Shown in pieces: positions 8,679 to 17,312 of a DNA stretch of 64,000 nt. The notes below the pieces were generated by a model. The model searched no databases and was not told where the DNA came from. It worked only from the letters and a program-made list of their open reading frames with translations. The position numbers and the translations under genes are program-made. The DNA is from Flaviramulus sp. (GTDB lineage: Bacteria; Bacteroidota; Bacteroidia; Flavobacteriales; Flavobacteriaceae): NCBI GenBank assembly GCA_030731745.1, contig JANQTJ010000040.1, positions 1-64,000 of the forward strand. The letters are read 5' to 3'. Numbering within the stretch: the first letter of the stretch is position 1; every line of letters begins with the position of its first letter.

Positions 8679-9893
8679 TTATAATGTGGTAAGATACCAG
8701 ATGCTAAATCCTATTAAAAAAGTAATACCAAACCAACTTAAAAAATGCATTTTTTTAGAAGGTCGCCACTCTTTTGGGGTATGAACACTAGATATGAGTT
8801 TATAATTTATTATTGCATAAAATGGAGCAGTTATAAACGATAATATGGTGGCTATTTTAATTAATAATCCCATTTCAGAATCTAAAAAGAAAAAGATACC
8901 AATAGTACCTATAGTGAGTATAAGAATCCATATTAAATAACCATATTTTGAAGATTTATTAAATAATAGATCAGTTGTTCTATTCATAACTCTAGGAGAA
9001 GCATCTAAAGTGGTTATAGTAGTACTAAACATCGTGGTAAAAGCTGCAATGGCTATAATATAATGTGCCCAATTACCTAGGCTTTTGGTGTATAAATCTA
9101 TTAACTGACCAGAAAACACACCTGCTGAATTACTAAATGTTTCTCCACTATTAAACATTATTAAAGCTCCTAACATAAGAAAGCCAATGCCTATTAAAAT
9201 CGCACTTAAATAACCTATATTAAAATCAAACAATGCTGATTTTGTATTGTATTTTTTAGTGTCCTTATTCTTTTCTATAGCCCATAAAGATTGCCACACA
9301 GAAACATCTAATGGAGCAGGCATCCAACCCATAAAAGCAATTAAAAAAGTAATTTCTAAAGCACCACTTGGAAGTATTTGTTTCAATGAAATTGGACTTG
9401 ATTTATATGAAAGTGCCATAAAAACAGCTAAAATTGTACTAATTGTTAGAGTAACAACAATAACTTTCATAAGATTATCTAATAATTTGTATTTGCCAAA
9501 AACCAATAATGAAAAACAAACAAAAAGTATTATTACTGTCCAAATTTCTATGCTAATAAAATCACCAAATAAAGTTGAAGCTAAACCCGCAGTTACAATG
9601 GTTACTGCAGTTTGAATGGTAAACATAGTAGCTATATTTAGAGTATAATAAGTCATTAAAACACCTTTGCCTAATTTTTTATAACCGTCAAGTAAACTTT
9701 CGCCTGTAGCAGTAGCATATCTTGGTCCAAATTGAAAAAAGGGATATTTGAATAAATTAACTAATAATAGAGCCCAAAGTAAGCCTAATCCAAAATCAGC
9801 TCCAGCTCTGGTAGATTGAACCAAATGCGATACACCTATCGCTGCACCAGCAAACAATAAACCTGGACCTAAGTTTTTAATTTTTTTTATCAT
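8679..9893 (-). CDS. Nramp-family metal transporter with altered metal site
   Basis: 404-aa multi-pass inner-membrane protein with the Nramp fold. It opens with GPG in TM1 and has the AGADFG...LLW continuation typical of the family. The metal-binding motifs differ from canonical MntH. The TM1 DPGN motif aligns with GVSH (residues 20-23), losing the metal-ligand Asp and Asn. The TM6 motif MPH aligns with MPAP (191-194), keeping the methionine but losing the histidine. Canonical Mn/Fe import is therefore not assured; Nramp-related clades with altered motifs carry other ions. The ATG follows directly on the stop of the ECF sigma gene (TAAATG), indicating tight coupling. Confidence 0.85.
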   Translation of the reverse strand: MIKKIKNLGPGLLFAGAAIGVSHLVQSTRAGADFGLGLLWALLLVNLFKYPFFQFGPRYATATGESLLDGYKKLGKGVLMTYYTLNIATMFTIQTAVTIVTAGLASTLFGDFISIEIWTVIILFVCFSLLVFGKYKLLDNLMKVIVVTLTISTILAVFMALSYKSSPISLKQILPSGALEITFLIAFMGWMPAPLDVSVWQSLWAIEKNKDTKKYNTKSALFDFNIGYLSAILIGIGFLMLGALIMFNSGETFSNSAGVFSGQLIDLYTKSLGNWAHYIIAIAAFTTMFSTTITTLDASPRVMNRTTDLLFNKSSKYGYLIWILILTIGTIGIFFFLDSEMGLLIKIATILSFITAPFYAIINYKLISSVHTPKEWRPSKKMHFLSWFGITFLIGFSIWYLTTL

Positions 9894-10439
9894 TTATTCC
9901 TCTCTTATGATTTCTGCAAGTAGTTTTTTTGCACGAAGTAATTTTACCTTAACATTATTAATGGGCTCTTTAAGCTCTTTTGAAATTTCTTTATAACTTA
10001 ATTCTTGAAAATAGCGTAAATTTATAACTTCTTGATAATGAGGCTTTAATTTTTTTATATCGCGTAGTAGTTTTGCTAGATTTTGTTCAGTTATTAGTTC
10101 ATCTTCAGGTGAAGGTGATTCATCTAAAATTTGAAAAATCTCACGTTCATCTTTGGAAATTATTTGAGTTATAGAGTTTTTTTCTTTCCTCAATAAATCT
10201 ATATGTATGTTTTTCGAAATAGTAATTAACCAAGTTTTAAACTTGTAGTTATCATCAAAAGTTTCGATTTTATCAAAAGCTTTTGAGAATGTTTGAATAC
10301 TAATATCTTCAGCATCATTTTCATTTTGAGTGCGTTTTAATTGATAACCATAAATATCCTCCCAAAAAGTATCTAATAAATAGTTAAATGCTTTTTGGTC
10401 ATTTGCTTTGGCACGTTTAATAGCTTCCTCTATTTCCAA
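9894..10439 (-). CDS. ECF-type RNA polymerase sigma-70 factor
   Basis: 181-aa alternative sigma factor. Region 2 (AEDISIQTFSKAFD...FKTWLITISKN) recognises the -10 element and melts DNA. Region 4 (LRYFQELSYKEISKEL...VKVKLLRAKKLL) is the helix-turn-helix for the -35 element. The start is TTG at 10439, since no ATG is available and an in-frame stop lies two codons upstream. It overlaps the end of the glycosyltransferase gene by 10 bases and abuts the Nramp gene with no spacing. No anti-sigma gene is adjacent, unlike the other ECF factor at 13456. Regulon unknown. Confidence 0.92.
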   Translation of the reverse strand: MEIEEAIKRAKANDQKAFNYLLDTFWEDIYGYQLKRTQNENDAEDISIQTFSKAFDKIETFDDNYKFKTWLITISKNIHIDLLRKEKNSITQIISKDEREIFQILDESPSPEDELITEQNLAKLLRDIKKLKPHYQEVINLRYFQELSYKEISKELKEPINNVKVKLLRAKKLLAEIIREE

Positions 10440-11542
10440 TAGTTAGGTTTTGAAACAAGATTATTTATAAAGATAGTTAATTGTGTAAAAAGTAAAAATA
10501 TTTCTAGAAAAGGAAGCAAAATCAATAAATCTATTTCACCCAATTTTTTTGAAGAGTTGCCAAATATGACATATTGTAAAATAATTCTAAATAAAATTAA
10601 ACTAGCAACTATTTGCAATTTAAAAGTGGCCATAATTAGAATTATTGATAAAATCCAAAATAAAAATTGTAAACTGTAAATATGAGCTAAAAGGATTTTG
10701 TGCTTGAGTTTATAATGATTAGCAGTTGAAACATGTCGTCTTTTTTGTCTAAACCAGTCTTTAAAGGCTGGTTTAGGGTTTGATTCTGTAAAACTTTCTT
10801 TTGAAAAACAAATCGCGGTATTTGTTTTATTTGCTATCTGGTTAATAAATAAATCATCATCACCAGACCTAACTTTTATGTGTTTAATAAAACCATTAGC
10901 ATTAAAAAACTCTTTTTTTGTATAAGCTAAATTTCTACCAACACCCATGTATGGCGTGCCTAATTTGGCAAGTGAAAAATAATTTATTGCTGTTACTAAA
11001 GTTTCAAAACGGATGAGTTTATTTAAAAATGATTTTTTAATTTTTGAATATGAGCCATAACCTAAAATAATAGTTTTTTCGTTGTTAAAATGAGAACTCA
11101 TTTCTTTAATCCATTGATTTGATATAGGTTTACAATCAGCATCTGTAAATAAAAGATATTCATTTTTTGAAGCTTTGATACCTAAGGTTAAGGCATATTT
11201 TTTATTTCCCCAAAAAGCCTCAATACTTTTTACATCAACAATTTTTATGTTTTCATGTAGTTTTTCAAAACTTTGCATCACTTTTAAAGTTTTGTCATGA
11301 GAAGCATCATTAATTAAAACAATTTCAAAATCTGGATAATCCTGATTAATGATATAGGGTAAAAAAGTTTTTAAATTATCGGCCTCATTTTTTGCGCAAA
11401 TAATAACTGAAATTGGGATTTTTTTGGAAGGCTCTTTTAGCTGTTTTAAAAAAGCGAACTTTCCGTATAAAAAAATATAAACTACAACTTGAATAAAAAC
11501 TACAACAATAAATGTGTAGAAAATAACGTCAAGCAACACCAT
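10430..11542 (-). CDS. Glycosyltransferase family 2, membrane-bound
   Basis: 370-aa inner-membrane glycosyltransferase. It has an N-terminal transmembrane helix (about 8-28), then a GT-A domain with SVIICAKNEA, LINDASHD, the DxD-type TDAD, GDDDLF and a QKRRH motif comparable to the QxxRW signature of processive family 2 enzymes. The C-terminal third holds two or three membrane helices. Donor and acceptor sugars cannot be read from sequence. The ATG at 11542 was preferred to the preceding TTG. It is coupled to the sigma-factor gene by a 10-base overlap, and the small membrane-protein gene ends or starts only 6 bases away upstream. Confidence 0.88.
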   Translation of the reverse strand: MVLLDVIFYTFIVVVFIQVVVYIFLYGKFAFLKQLKEPSKKIPISVIICAKNEADNLKTFLPYIINQDYPDFEIVLINDASHDKTLKVMQSFEKLHENIKIVDVKSIEAFWGNKKYALTLGIKASKNEYLLFTDADCKPISNQWIKEMSSHFNNEKTIILGYGSYSKIKKSFLNKLIRFETLVTAINYFSLAKLGTPYMGVGRNLAYTKKEFFNANGFIKHIKVRSGDDDLFINQIANKTNTAICFSKESFTESNPKPAFKDWFRQKRRHVSTANHYKLKHKILLAHIYSLQFLFWILSIILIMATFKLQIVASLILFRIILQYVIFGNSSKKLGEIDLLILLPFLEIFLLFTQLTIFINNLVSKPNYWK

Positions 11543-11548
11543 CAAATG

Positions 11549-11752
11549 TTATAAATGTTGAGGTTCGTTACAATCGGTAAACTGATCTGGGGTTTTGCCA
11601 CAAAATCCACAGGCCTCTCCATTTTTATTTAACATTGGGTTTTGGCTTGCACAGGTACCTGCAAATTTACCATCTTTTTTTGCCCAAATTTTAATGGCAA
11701 TTCCAGCAAATCCAAGACCTAATAAAACAATGGTAATTAAAAGAAGTTTCAT
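11549..11752 (-). CDS. Small membrane-anchored Cys-rich protein (67 aa)
   Basis: A short protein with one N-terminal hydrophobic helix (about residues 2-24) and a tail carrying four cysteines in CASQ, CGFC and DC contexts; the CGFCG pair resembles a metal or redox motif. Similar short proteins are annotated only as membrane or secreted protein in flavobacteria. It starts at ATG and is the first gene of the minus-strand run through the glycosyltransferase, sigma factor and Nramp transporter. Function unknown. Confidence 0.75.
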   Translation of the reverse strand: MKLLLITIVLLGLGFAGIAIKIWAKKDGKFAGTCASQNPMLNKNGEACGFCGKTPDQFTDCNEPQHL

Positions 11753-11836
11753 TTTAAATTATTTTGGACAAAGATAATGCTTTTATGCATTAATTTAGAA
11801 CTTACAGTAATTCTAGTTTGTGACTAACTACTATTT

Positions 11837-11866
11837 TTTGTGTCAAAAAAAATAATTGTACATTTA
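11837..11866 (+). promoter_or_regulatory. aqpZ: Two-element Bacteroidota promoter of aqpZ
   Basis: TTTG (11837-11840), 18 bases, then TACATTTA (11859-11866), one base from the TAnnTTTG consensus. Spacing fits the Bacteroidota -33/-7 rule and gives a leader of about 24 nt before the aqpZ ATG. Confidence 0.55.
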
Positions 11867-11894
11867 ATTAACTAACTATTAAAACATTAATCTT

Positions 11895-12581
11895 ATGAAA
11901 AAATTATTTGCAGAGTTTTTTGGAACTTTTTGGCTTGTTTTTGGGGGTTGTGGTAGTGCTGTGTTTGCTGCTGGTTATCCTGATTTAGGAATTGGATTTG
12001 CTGGAGTAGCTCTCGCATTCGGTTTAACTGTATTAACCATGGCTTATACTGTTGGACATATTTCTGGAGGCCATTTTAATCCTGCAGTATCATTAGGCCT
12101 TTGGGCAGGTGGCAAGTTTGAAGCTAAAAATTTACTAGGTTATGTCTTAGCCCAATTAGTTGGAGCTATTGCTGCTGCTGGAGCTTTATACTTAATATTA
12201 TCAAACCAAGCTGAGTTTTCTACTATTGGTGGTTTTGCATCCAATGGATATGGTGATTTGTCACCTGATGGTTATTCAATGACAGCCGCTTTAATTGCTG
12301 AGTTTTTATTGACGATGTTTTTCCTTTTAATCATTTTAGGAAGCACTAATGAAAGAGCTCCCAAAGGATTTGCTCCTATTGCTATTGGTTTAGGTTTAAC
12401 CTTGATACATTTAATAAGTATCCCAATTACAAACACCTCGGTTAATCCTGCACGTTCTACAAGTCAAGCTTTATTTGCTGGTGCTGACTATACGAATCAG
12501 CTTTGGTTGTTTTGGGTTGCTCCAATAGCCGGAGCTATAGTGGCAGGTTTTATTCATAAAGCATTATTTGATAAAGAATAA
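11895..12581 (+). CDS. aqpZ: Aquaporin Z
   Basis: Inner-membrane water channel of 228 aa with six membrane helices. Both NPA boxes are present: HFNPAVS in the first half and VNPARST in the second. The conserved start motif [17 protein letters not shown] and the selectivity-filter Arg after the second NPA support the water-selective AqpZ class rather than a glycerol facilitator. It is monocistronic, with its own promoter upstream and a strong hairpin terminator 20 bases downstream. Confidence 0.95.
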   Translation: MKKLFAEFFGTFWLVFGGCGSAVFAAGYPDLGIGFAGVALAFGLTVLTMAYTVGHISGGHFNPAVSLGLWAGGKFEAKNLLGYVLAQLVGAIAAAGALYLILSNQAEFSTIGGFASNGYGDLSPDGYSMTAALIAEFLLTMFFLLIILGSTNERAPKGFAPIAIGLGLTLIHLISIPITNTSVNPARSTSQALFAGADYTNQLWLFWVAPIAGAIVAGFIHKALFDKE

Positions 12582-12601
12582 TTTTGCAAAATTTTATAAC
12601 T

Positions 12602-12638
12602 AAAAAACCCTCATTTTAAAAAAAAATGAGGGTTTTTA
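12602..12638. terminator. Bidirectional rho-independent terminator
   Basis: AAAACCCTCATTTT and AAAATGAGGGTTTT pair perfectly around an A-rich loop, flanked by A and T tracts on both sides. It serves aqpZ on the plus strand and the anti-sigma gene (stop at 12655) on the minus strand. Confidence 0.85.
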
Positions 12639-12654
12639 ATATGTGTTTTTAGCC

Positions 12655-13443
12655 TTATTGTAAGCTAATTTGTGCCACTGAATTTCTTGTAGATGCTACG
12701 CTATTTCCACCTTTAGGTTCTATAGTTATGCTTAACGCCAAAGCGTCTTCCATGTATGGGATGTTTTGCAACTTTCTGTCAGCTTCATTTAAAATACCTA
12801 GGCTTACCATTTTACCCTGCAATTCTGCCCATATTTGGTAACATTGTTCTTCAGGTAATTTTGGTAAAGAAACAACATCAATCATAGATGTTTTTTCTTT
12901 TGGGTTGATGTAAGCAACAGTTCTAAGATCTTTAGCTCTTTCATTTCCAGTTATAATATACTTTTCAGTATCAGGATTATTTAGCTTTAAAAGTTGACGC
13001 ATTACATTATCAAGCATTCTATTATTTTTCTCTATATCACCTCTTAAGTCAAAAATTTCGTCAACAACCACCTGGTTTTCTTCAGAGAGTTTCTGATTCT
13101 GATTGTAAAATATATAAGAAGTTCCTGCAAAAATTAGTGCAGCAATACTAGCAGCGACACTAAACTTATACCATTTGCTATAATTTATCTGAGGTTTTAA
13201 TTTAACAACAGGTTTTTCATCTAGTTCTTGTAAAATAGAATCTAAGATGCTTTTTGGCGCTTCAATAGCGTTACTTTTTGCAACCACTTCTAAATTAAAT
13301 TGCAATGTGTTATATGTATTCTGTACTTCTGGGTATTTTGAAATGTAAGATTCCACCATTTCTGTTTCTTCAGAATTAGTTTCACCTAATAGATATTTTT
13401 CTAATAGGCCAGAATTTAAAAAAGTATTTATTTTCTCATTCAT
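12655..13443 (-). CDS. RskA-family anti-sigma factor
   Basis: 262-aa membrane regulator that would hold the neighbouring ECF sigma factor inactive. The N-terminal cytoplasmic part (YLLGETNSEE...) resembles the anti-sigma domain, without a clear zinc-binding HxxxCxxC. One transmembrane helix follows (about 93-114, SVAASIAALIFAGTSYIFY), then a short coiled coil. The extracytoplasmic RskA C-terminal domain carries the recognisable YQIWAELQGKMVSLG and ITIEPKGG. The gene lies 12 bases downstream of the sigma gene in one operon. The release signal is unknown. Confidence 0.9.
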   Translation of the reverse strand: MNEKINTFLNSGLLEKYLLGETNSEETEMVESYISKYPEVQNTYNTLQFNLEVVAKSNAIEAPKSILDSILQELDEKPVVKLKPQINYSKWYKFSVAASIAALIFAGTSYIFYNQNQKLSEENQVVVDEIFDLRGDIEKNNRMLDNVMRQLLKLNNPDTEKYIITGNERAKDLRTVAYINPKEKTSMIDVVSLPKLPEEQCYQIWAELQGKMVSLGILNEADRKLQNIPYMEDALALSITIEPKGGNSVASTRNSVAQISLQ

Positions 13444-13455
13444 GACTTTGTTATA

Positions 13456-13986
13456 TTAAGGATTATAGATTTTTTTTAATTCTCTCAATCCAATTTTTAA
13501 TCTCGATTTTATTGTTCCAAGTGGAATATCAAGTTCTTCACTAGCTTCTTGTTGTGTCATACCTTCAAAAAAAAGTGCATTTAAAACAATTTGATACTTC
13601 TCATCTAAGCTTTTAAGATGTTTTTGTATATCTAGCACATCTTCATTTAATGCGTTTGATGTTATTTTATATACGGAAGAAGTTTCAATTTGGATTTCGT
13701 TACTGTTTTTGTTTTTTAAAGATCTTATTTTATCAATAGCCGTATTATATGAAATTCGATATAGCCAAGTAAATAATTTAGCTTTACTCGCATCGTATTT
13801 TTTTGAGTAACGCCATATTTTTACAAAACTTTCTTGAAGGACATCTTGAGCAGTATCATCATCAGTGATTATTTTTTTAATAACACCATATAGCGTGTCT
13901 GCATAGTTTTCATATAATAAACTAATGGCTTTCTTATCGCCTTTTTGCAACAATGAAACTATTTCTTTTTCTATGGATGAAATCAA
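13456..13986 (-). CDS. ECF sigma factor (SigK/RpoE-like) paired with anti-sigma
   Basis: 176-aa sigma-70 family factor. Region 2 is visible in YADTLYGVIKKI...AQDVLQESFVKIWRYSKKYD and FTWLYRISYNTAIDKIR. Region 4 is in ALFFEGMTQQEASEELDIPLGTIKSRLKIGLRELK. It starts at TTG (13986): in-frame sequence upstream reaches a stop with no ATG. With the RskA-type membrane anti-sigma gene directly downstream it forms a standard trans-envelope signalling pair. Many such pairs regulate their own operon; no matching operator could be identified by eye. Confidence 0.92.
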   Translation of the reverse strand: MISSIEKEIVSLLQKGDKKAISLLYENYADTLYGVIKKIITDDDTAQDVLQESFVKIWRYSKKYDASKAKLFTWLYRISYNTAIDKIRSLKNKNSNEIQIETSSVYKITSNALNEDVLDIQKHLKSLDEKYQIVLNALFFEGMTQQEASEELDIPLGTIKSRLKIGLRELKKIYNP

Positions 13987-14054
13987 GTTAAGTTGGTTTA
14001 GTTTACTGATTTACTGATTAAATAATAAAATCAAAGTTAGAAATTTCTTTTAAA

Positions 14055-15068
14055 TTATAAGATATTTACTTCAGCTTCGATTGAAATGTCAAAAAGGCGT
14101 TTGATGGTTATTTGAATTAATTTTGAAAGTTTCAAGATGTCTTTTCCTTTAGCATTACCATAATTAACTAATACCAAGGCTTGATTTTTGTGTATTCCAT
14201 AATCACCAAAACGTTTTCCTTTAAAACCAGCTTTTTCAATTAGCCAACCAGCAGGAACTTTTACTTCTTCATCATTAACTGGGTAACTTGGTATGTCATT
14301 AAAATTTTCAAGTAGTTGGTTAAATTGATTTTTTGAAATAATAGGATTCTTAAAAAAACTGCCACTGTTTCCAATAATTTTAGGATTGGGTAATTTACTT
14401 TCTCTGATCGAAATAACGGCTTTTGAAATATCTTGTATACTCGGTTTTTCAATATGCATTGATTTAAGTTCAGAAGTAATGGTTCCGTAGTTAATATGTA
14501 ATTGATGATTTTGTTTAGTAAGTTTAAAAATTACACTTGTAATAATGTATTTTCCTTTTGCTTCTTGTTTAAAAATGGAGTTTCGATATCCAAAATTACA
14601 AGCTGATTTACTAAATGTTTTTATTTCATGATTTTCTAAAGAAATAGCTTCACAAGATTCAAAAACGTCTTTGAGTTCAATACCATAAGCTCCAATATTT
14701 TGAATTGGTGCGGTACCTACATTTCCGGGAATTAAAGATAAATTTTCAATACCACCAAAATCATTGTTAATACACCAAATTACAAATTCATGCCAGTTTT
14801 CTCCAGCATTGGCTTTAACATAAACAAAGTCTTCATTTTCAAAAATAATTTCTATCCCTTTAAAGTTTATGTGAATTACAATGCCATCAAAAGGTTTGGT
14901 TAAAAGTATATTACTGCCGCCGCCTAAAATAAGCTTGGTTTTTTTTTTACTTGATAATAAAACATATTTTAATTCATCAATATTATTTACAGAAACAAAT
15001 TGCTTAGCTTTAACATCAATTCCAAATGTATTGTATGGTTTTAAGGATATGTTTTTAAATATTTTCAC
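14055..15068 (-). CDS. murB: UDP-N-acetylenolpyruvoylglucosamine reductase MurB
   Basis: FAD enzyme that reduces enolpyruvyl-UDP-GlcNAc to UDP-MurNAc in peptidoglycan synthesis. Visible features: LGGGSNIL and IPGNVGTAPIQNIGAYG in the FAD-binding domain, the substrate-binding Tyr in GYRNSIFK, the proton-donating serine in GNSGSFFKNP, and the C-terminal glutamate in EAEVNIL. This is the type I form, 337 aa. The start is GTG at 15068, overlapping the aminotransferase stop by one base (TAGTG), so translation is coupled to the upstream gene. Confidence 0.94.
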   Translation of the reverse strand: MKIFKNISLKPYNTFGIDVKAKQFVSVNNIDELKYVLLSSKKKTKLILGGGSNILLTKPFDGIVIHINFKGIEIIFENEDFVYVKANAGENWHEFVIWCINNDFGGIENLSLIPGNVGTAPIQNIGAYGIELKDVFESCEAISLENHEIKTFSKSACNFGYRNSIFKQEAKGKYIITSVIFKLTKQNHQLHINYGTITSELKSMHIEKPSIQDISKAVISIRESKLPNPKIIGNSGSFFKNPIISKNQFNQLLENFNDIPSYPVNDEEVKVPAGWLIEKAGFKGKRFGDYGIHKNQALVLVNYGNAKGKDILKLSKLIQITIKRLFDISIEAEVNIL

Positions 15069-16258
15069 TAGTCTTTATATGCTTTTAGAGCTTCTTTTAA
15101 AATATTAGCTGATTTTTTTAAGCTTTCTTTATTAAGTACGTAAGCAATTCTAATTTGGTTTAAACCTACTCCAGGAGTAGAATAAAATCCGCCAGCAGGA
15201 GCAACCATAATAGTTTCACCATCTATATCAAAATGCTCAAGTAGCCATTGAGCGAAATCATCCGAGTTTTTCACTGGTAATTCTGCAATACAGTAAAATG
15301 CGCCTTTAGGTTTTGCTACTTTTACGCCTTCAATTTTACTTAATTCTTCTATTAAAACATTTCGTCGCTCAACATATTCTTCAATAACAGCATCAAAATA
15401 ACTTTGTGGTGTATCCAATGCCGCTTCACTAGCAATTTGAGCTAATGTTGGTGGACTTAATCTTGCTTGAGCAAATTTTAATACGGTTTCTATAACACTT
15501 TTATTTTTTGATACTAAACAGCCTATACGAGCACCACACATGCTATATCGTTTTGAAACAGAATCAATCATGATAGCATAGTCTTCCAATCCAGGTTCTT
15601 GCATAATAGAATAATGCGTATTTCCATCATAAGCAAATTCGCGGTAAACTTCATCTGCAATTAAAAATAAATCATACTTTTTAACTATAGTAGCTAGTTT
15701 TTGAATTTCCTCTTTTGAATATAAATAACCTGTAGGATTTCCTGGATTACATATTAATATTGCTTTTGTTTTTGGCGTTATTAATTTTTCAAATTCTTCA
15801 ATAGGAGGTAATGCAAAATTATCTTCAATTTTTGAAATTACAGGAACGATTTTAACACCAGATGCTGTTGAGAAACCATTGTAATTTGCGTAAAAAGGTT
15901 CAGGAATTATAACTTCGTCATCAATATCCATAATACTTCCAAATGCAAATAAAAGTGCTTCACTACCACCTGTAGTAACAATAATATCATCGTGTTTTGC
16001 TTGGATATCATTTTTTTTGTAGTAATGTGCAATTTTTTTTCTGTAATCTTCAGAGCCTTCAGATCTTGTATATGCTAAAATTTCTAAGGAATTCATTTTA
16101 ACTGCATCTAATGCAATTTCAGGTGTTTTTATATCTGGTTGTCCAATATTTAAGTAGTAAATAGTTTTTCCTTTTTTTGCAGCAGCTTCAGCATAAGGAA
16201 CTAGTTTACGTATAGGTGATTGAGGCATTAACTGCCCTTTTTTTGATATTGTTGGCAT
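15068..16258 (-). CDS. Class I/II pyridoxal-phosphate aminotransferase
   Basis: 396-aa cytoplasmic fold-type I aminotransferase of the aspartate-aminotransferase-like group. Visible motifs are YLNIGQPD near the N-terminus, NPGNPTGYLYS, the PLP-ring contact IADEVYREF, and the Schiff-base lysine in SVSKRYSMCGARIG. The C-terminal PAGGFY and IRIAY support a prephenate/aspartate/aromatic-type substrate, but the exact amino acid cannot be read. ATG start. It overlaps murB by one base; no functional link between the two is evident beyond cotranscription. Confidence 0.9.
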   Translation of the reverse strand: MPTISKKGQLMPQSPIRKLVPYAEAAAKKGKTIYYLNIGQPDIKTPEIALDAVKMNSLEILAYTRSEGSEDYRKKIAHYYKKNDIQAKHDDIIVTTGGSEALLFAFGSIMDIDDEVIIPEPFYANYNGFSTASGVKIVPVISKIEDNFALPPIEEFEKLITPKTKAILICNPGNPTGYLYSKEEIQKLATIVKKYDLFLIADEVYREFAYDGNTHYSIMQEPGLEDYAIMIDSVSKRYSMCGARIGCLVSKNKSVIETVLKFAQARLSPPTLAQIASEAALDTPQSYFDAVIEEYVERRNVLIEELSKIEGVKVAKPKGAFYCIAELPVKNSDDFAQWLLEHFDIDGETIMVAPAGGFYSTPGVGLNQIRIAYVLNKESLKKSANILKEALKAYKD

Positions 16259-16395
16259 CCAATTCAGTTTAATTTACAAAGTTGAGAAAATTATCTTAAA
16301 GTTTTTTTAAAAAACGGGTATAAATAGATAGCCTGTTTTAAAGGTTCTTCTGCAGGAAAAGTAGTTTATTAAAAGCGATAAAATAATTAGGATAA

Positions 16396-16539
16396 ATGAA
16401 AAATCCTCACATCATTACAACTTGCTTAATCTATCAGAAATTTTATGAAAAGCCAGCAAAAAAAAATACGATTGAAGGTAGAGTAGACAGAAAAGGGGAA
16501 ATTTTATATAGTTTTTTTAACCTTAGAAAGTCTAATTAA
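16396..16539 (+). CDS. Candidate small protein, 47 aa
   Basis: An ATG at 16396 opens a 47-codon frame beginning MKNPHIITTCLIYQ and ending FFNLRKSN, closed by TAA at 16537-16539. The stop overlaps the first base of a 19-bp perfect terminator hairpin (16538-16577), as a genuine short gene would. The product is basic and soluble with no recognised motif. No TAnnTTTG box was found upstream, and the terminator may belong only to the opposite-strand DUF1573 gene. Real-gene status is uncertain. Confidence 0.3.
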   Translation: MKNPHIITTCLIYQKFYEKPAKKNTIEGRVDRKGEILYSFFNLRKSN

Positions 16540-16577
16540 AACAAAACACCCAAGCAACTGCTTGGGTGTTTTGTTTT
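16538..16577. terminator. Strong bidirectional terminator
   Basis: A 19-bp perfect inverted repeat with a 2-base AC loop: arms AAAACAAAACACCCAAGCA at 16538-16556 and its complement at 16559-16577. A/T ends make it function in both directions. It ends the DUF1573 transcript (stop at 16592, minus strand) and any plus-strand transcript through the 47-aa frame. Confidence 0.9.
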
Positions 16578-16591
16578 AAAATATCATTATT

Positions 16592-17008
16592 TTATTGCTC
16601 AATAATGCTTTTTTCTTTTTTATCAAGTAAGCTTAATTTTGTTGAGTCAATTACTTCTCCTTTAATTTTTAAAGCTACAGTTGGAGTATCAGCATTAGAT
16701 ATAACAGTTATTGTTTTTCTAATTGGCATAACTCTATTGGTATCATATTTAACCTCAATTTGGCCAGTTTTACCAGGTAAAATTGGGTCTTCAGGTTTTT
16801 TAGGAATGGTACAACCACAACTTGAAGAAACTTTAGAAATTATAAGAGGCTCATTTCCAGTATTAGTAAATTCAAATACTCTTAGGCCATTAGAACCTTT
16901 TTCTATAGTCCCATAGTCAATAGTTTCAGTTTTAAATTCAATTTTTGCTTGTGCGTTTAAAGCAAAACTGAATAATCCGATAAATAAAATAGTAATTAAT
17001 TGTTTCAT
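16592..17008 (-). CDS. DUF1573 secreted protein
   Basis: 138-aa protein with an N-terminal signal peptide (MKQLITILFIGLFSFALNAQ) followed by a single immunoglobulin-like DUF1573 domain. The domain signature is visible: FEFTNTGNEPLIISKVSSSCGCTIP with its CGC pair, then PGKTGQIEVKYDT. The fold is ASH/MSP-like and these proteins are abundant in Bacteroidota envelopes, but their role is not established. ATG start; single-gene unit ended by the strong hairpin at 16538-16577. Confidence 0.9.
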   Translation of the reverse strand: MKQLITILFIGLFSFALNAQAKIEFKTETIDYGTIEKGSNGLRVFEFTNTGNEPLIISKVSSSCGCTIPKKPEDPILPGKTGQIEVKYDTNRVMPIRKTITVISNADTPTVALKIKGEVIDSTKLSLLDKKEKSIIEQ

Positions 17009-17274
17009 GGTTTTATCTTTTTATTTTTATTGTAACACCTTAATAATCAAAAATATTAAAAAGTGTTGAGTTAAATCACACTCAGTTTCCTGTCAAACAT
17101 ACTTACTTTTTCTACAATCTGCAAAAATAATAGATGTAATGCACGTTTATTAACATGATTAACTAAGTTAAAAGTACAAACAACTTTTTCAAATTTAGTT
17201 TAAAAACTGTTAAATTTAGTCTTGTTCATTTTTATCATTAACTAATAAATCTTTCATAGAAAAAGAAATATAAG
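17009..17274. other. Intergenic region between divergent DUF1573 and valS
   Basis: About 300 bases between the two divergent starts. Apart from the valS -7 box at its right end I see no gene, RNA or clear operator. A weak imperfect inverted repeat (AGTG...CACT) around 17063-17082 is too short to call. Confidence 0.4.
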
Positions 17275-17282
17275 TACTTTTG
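17275..17282 (+). promoter_or_regulatory. valS: -7 promoter box of valS
   Basis: TACTTTTG, a perfect TAnnTTTG, with TTTC (17252-17255) 19 bases upstream as a near -33 element. The predicted transcript starts after an in-frame TTG at 17280, so the valS ATG at 17313 is the start. Confidence 0.55.
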
Positions 17283-17312
17283 CCAATCATTATTCAAAAA
17301 CTATTCCAAAGT

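Noticed and set aside
9247-9615. 122-codon plus-strand frame within the Nramp gene
   Set aside because: Antisense shadow of a well-supported membrane protein.
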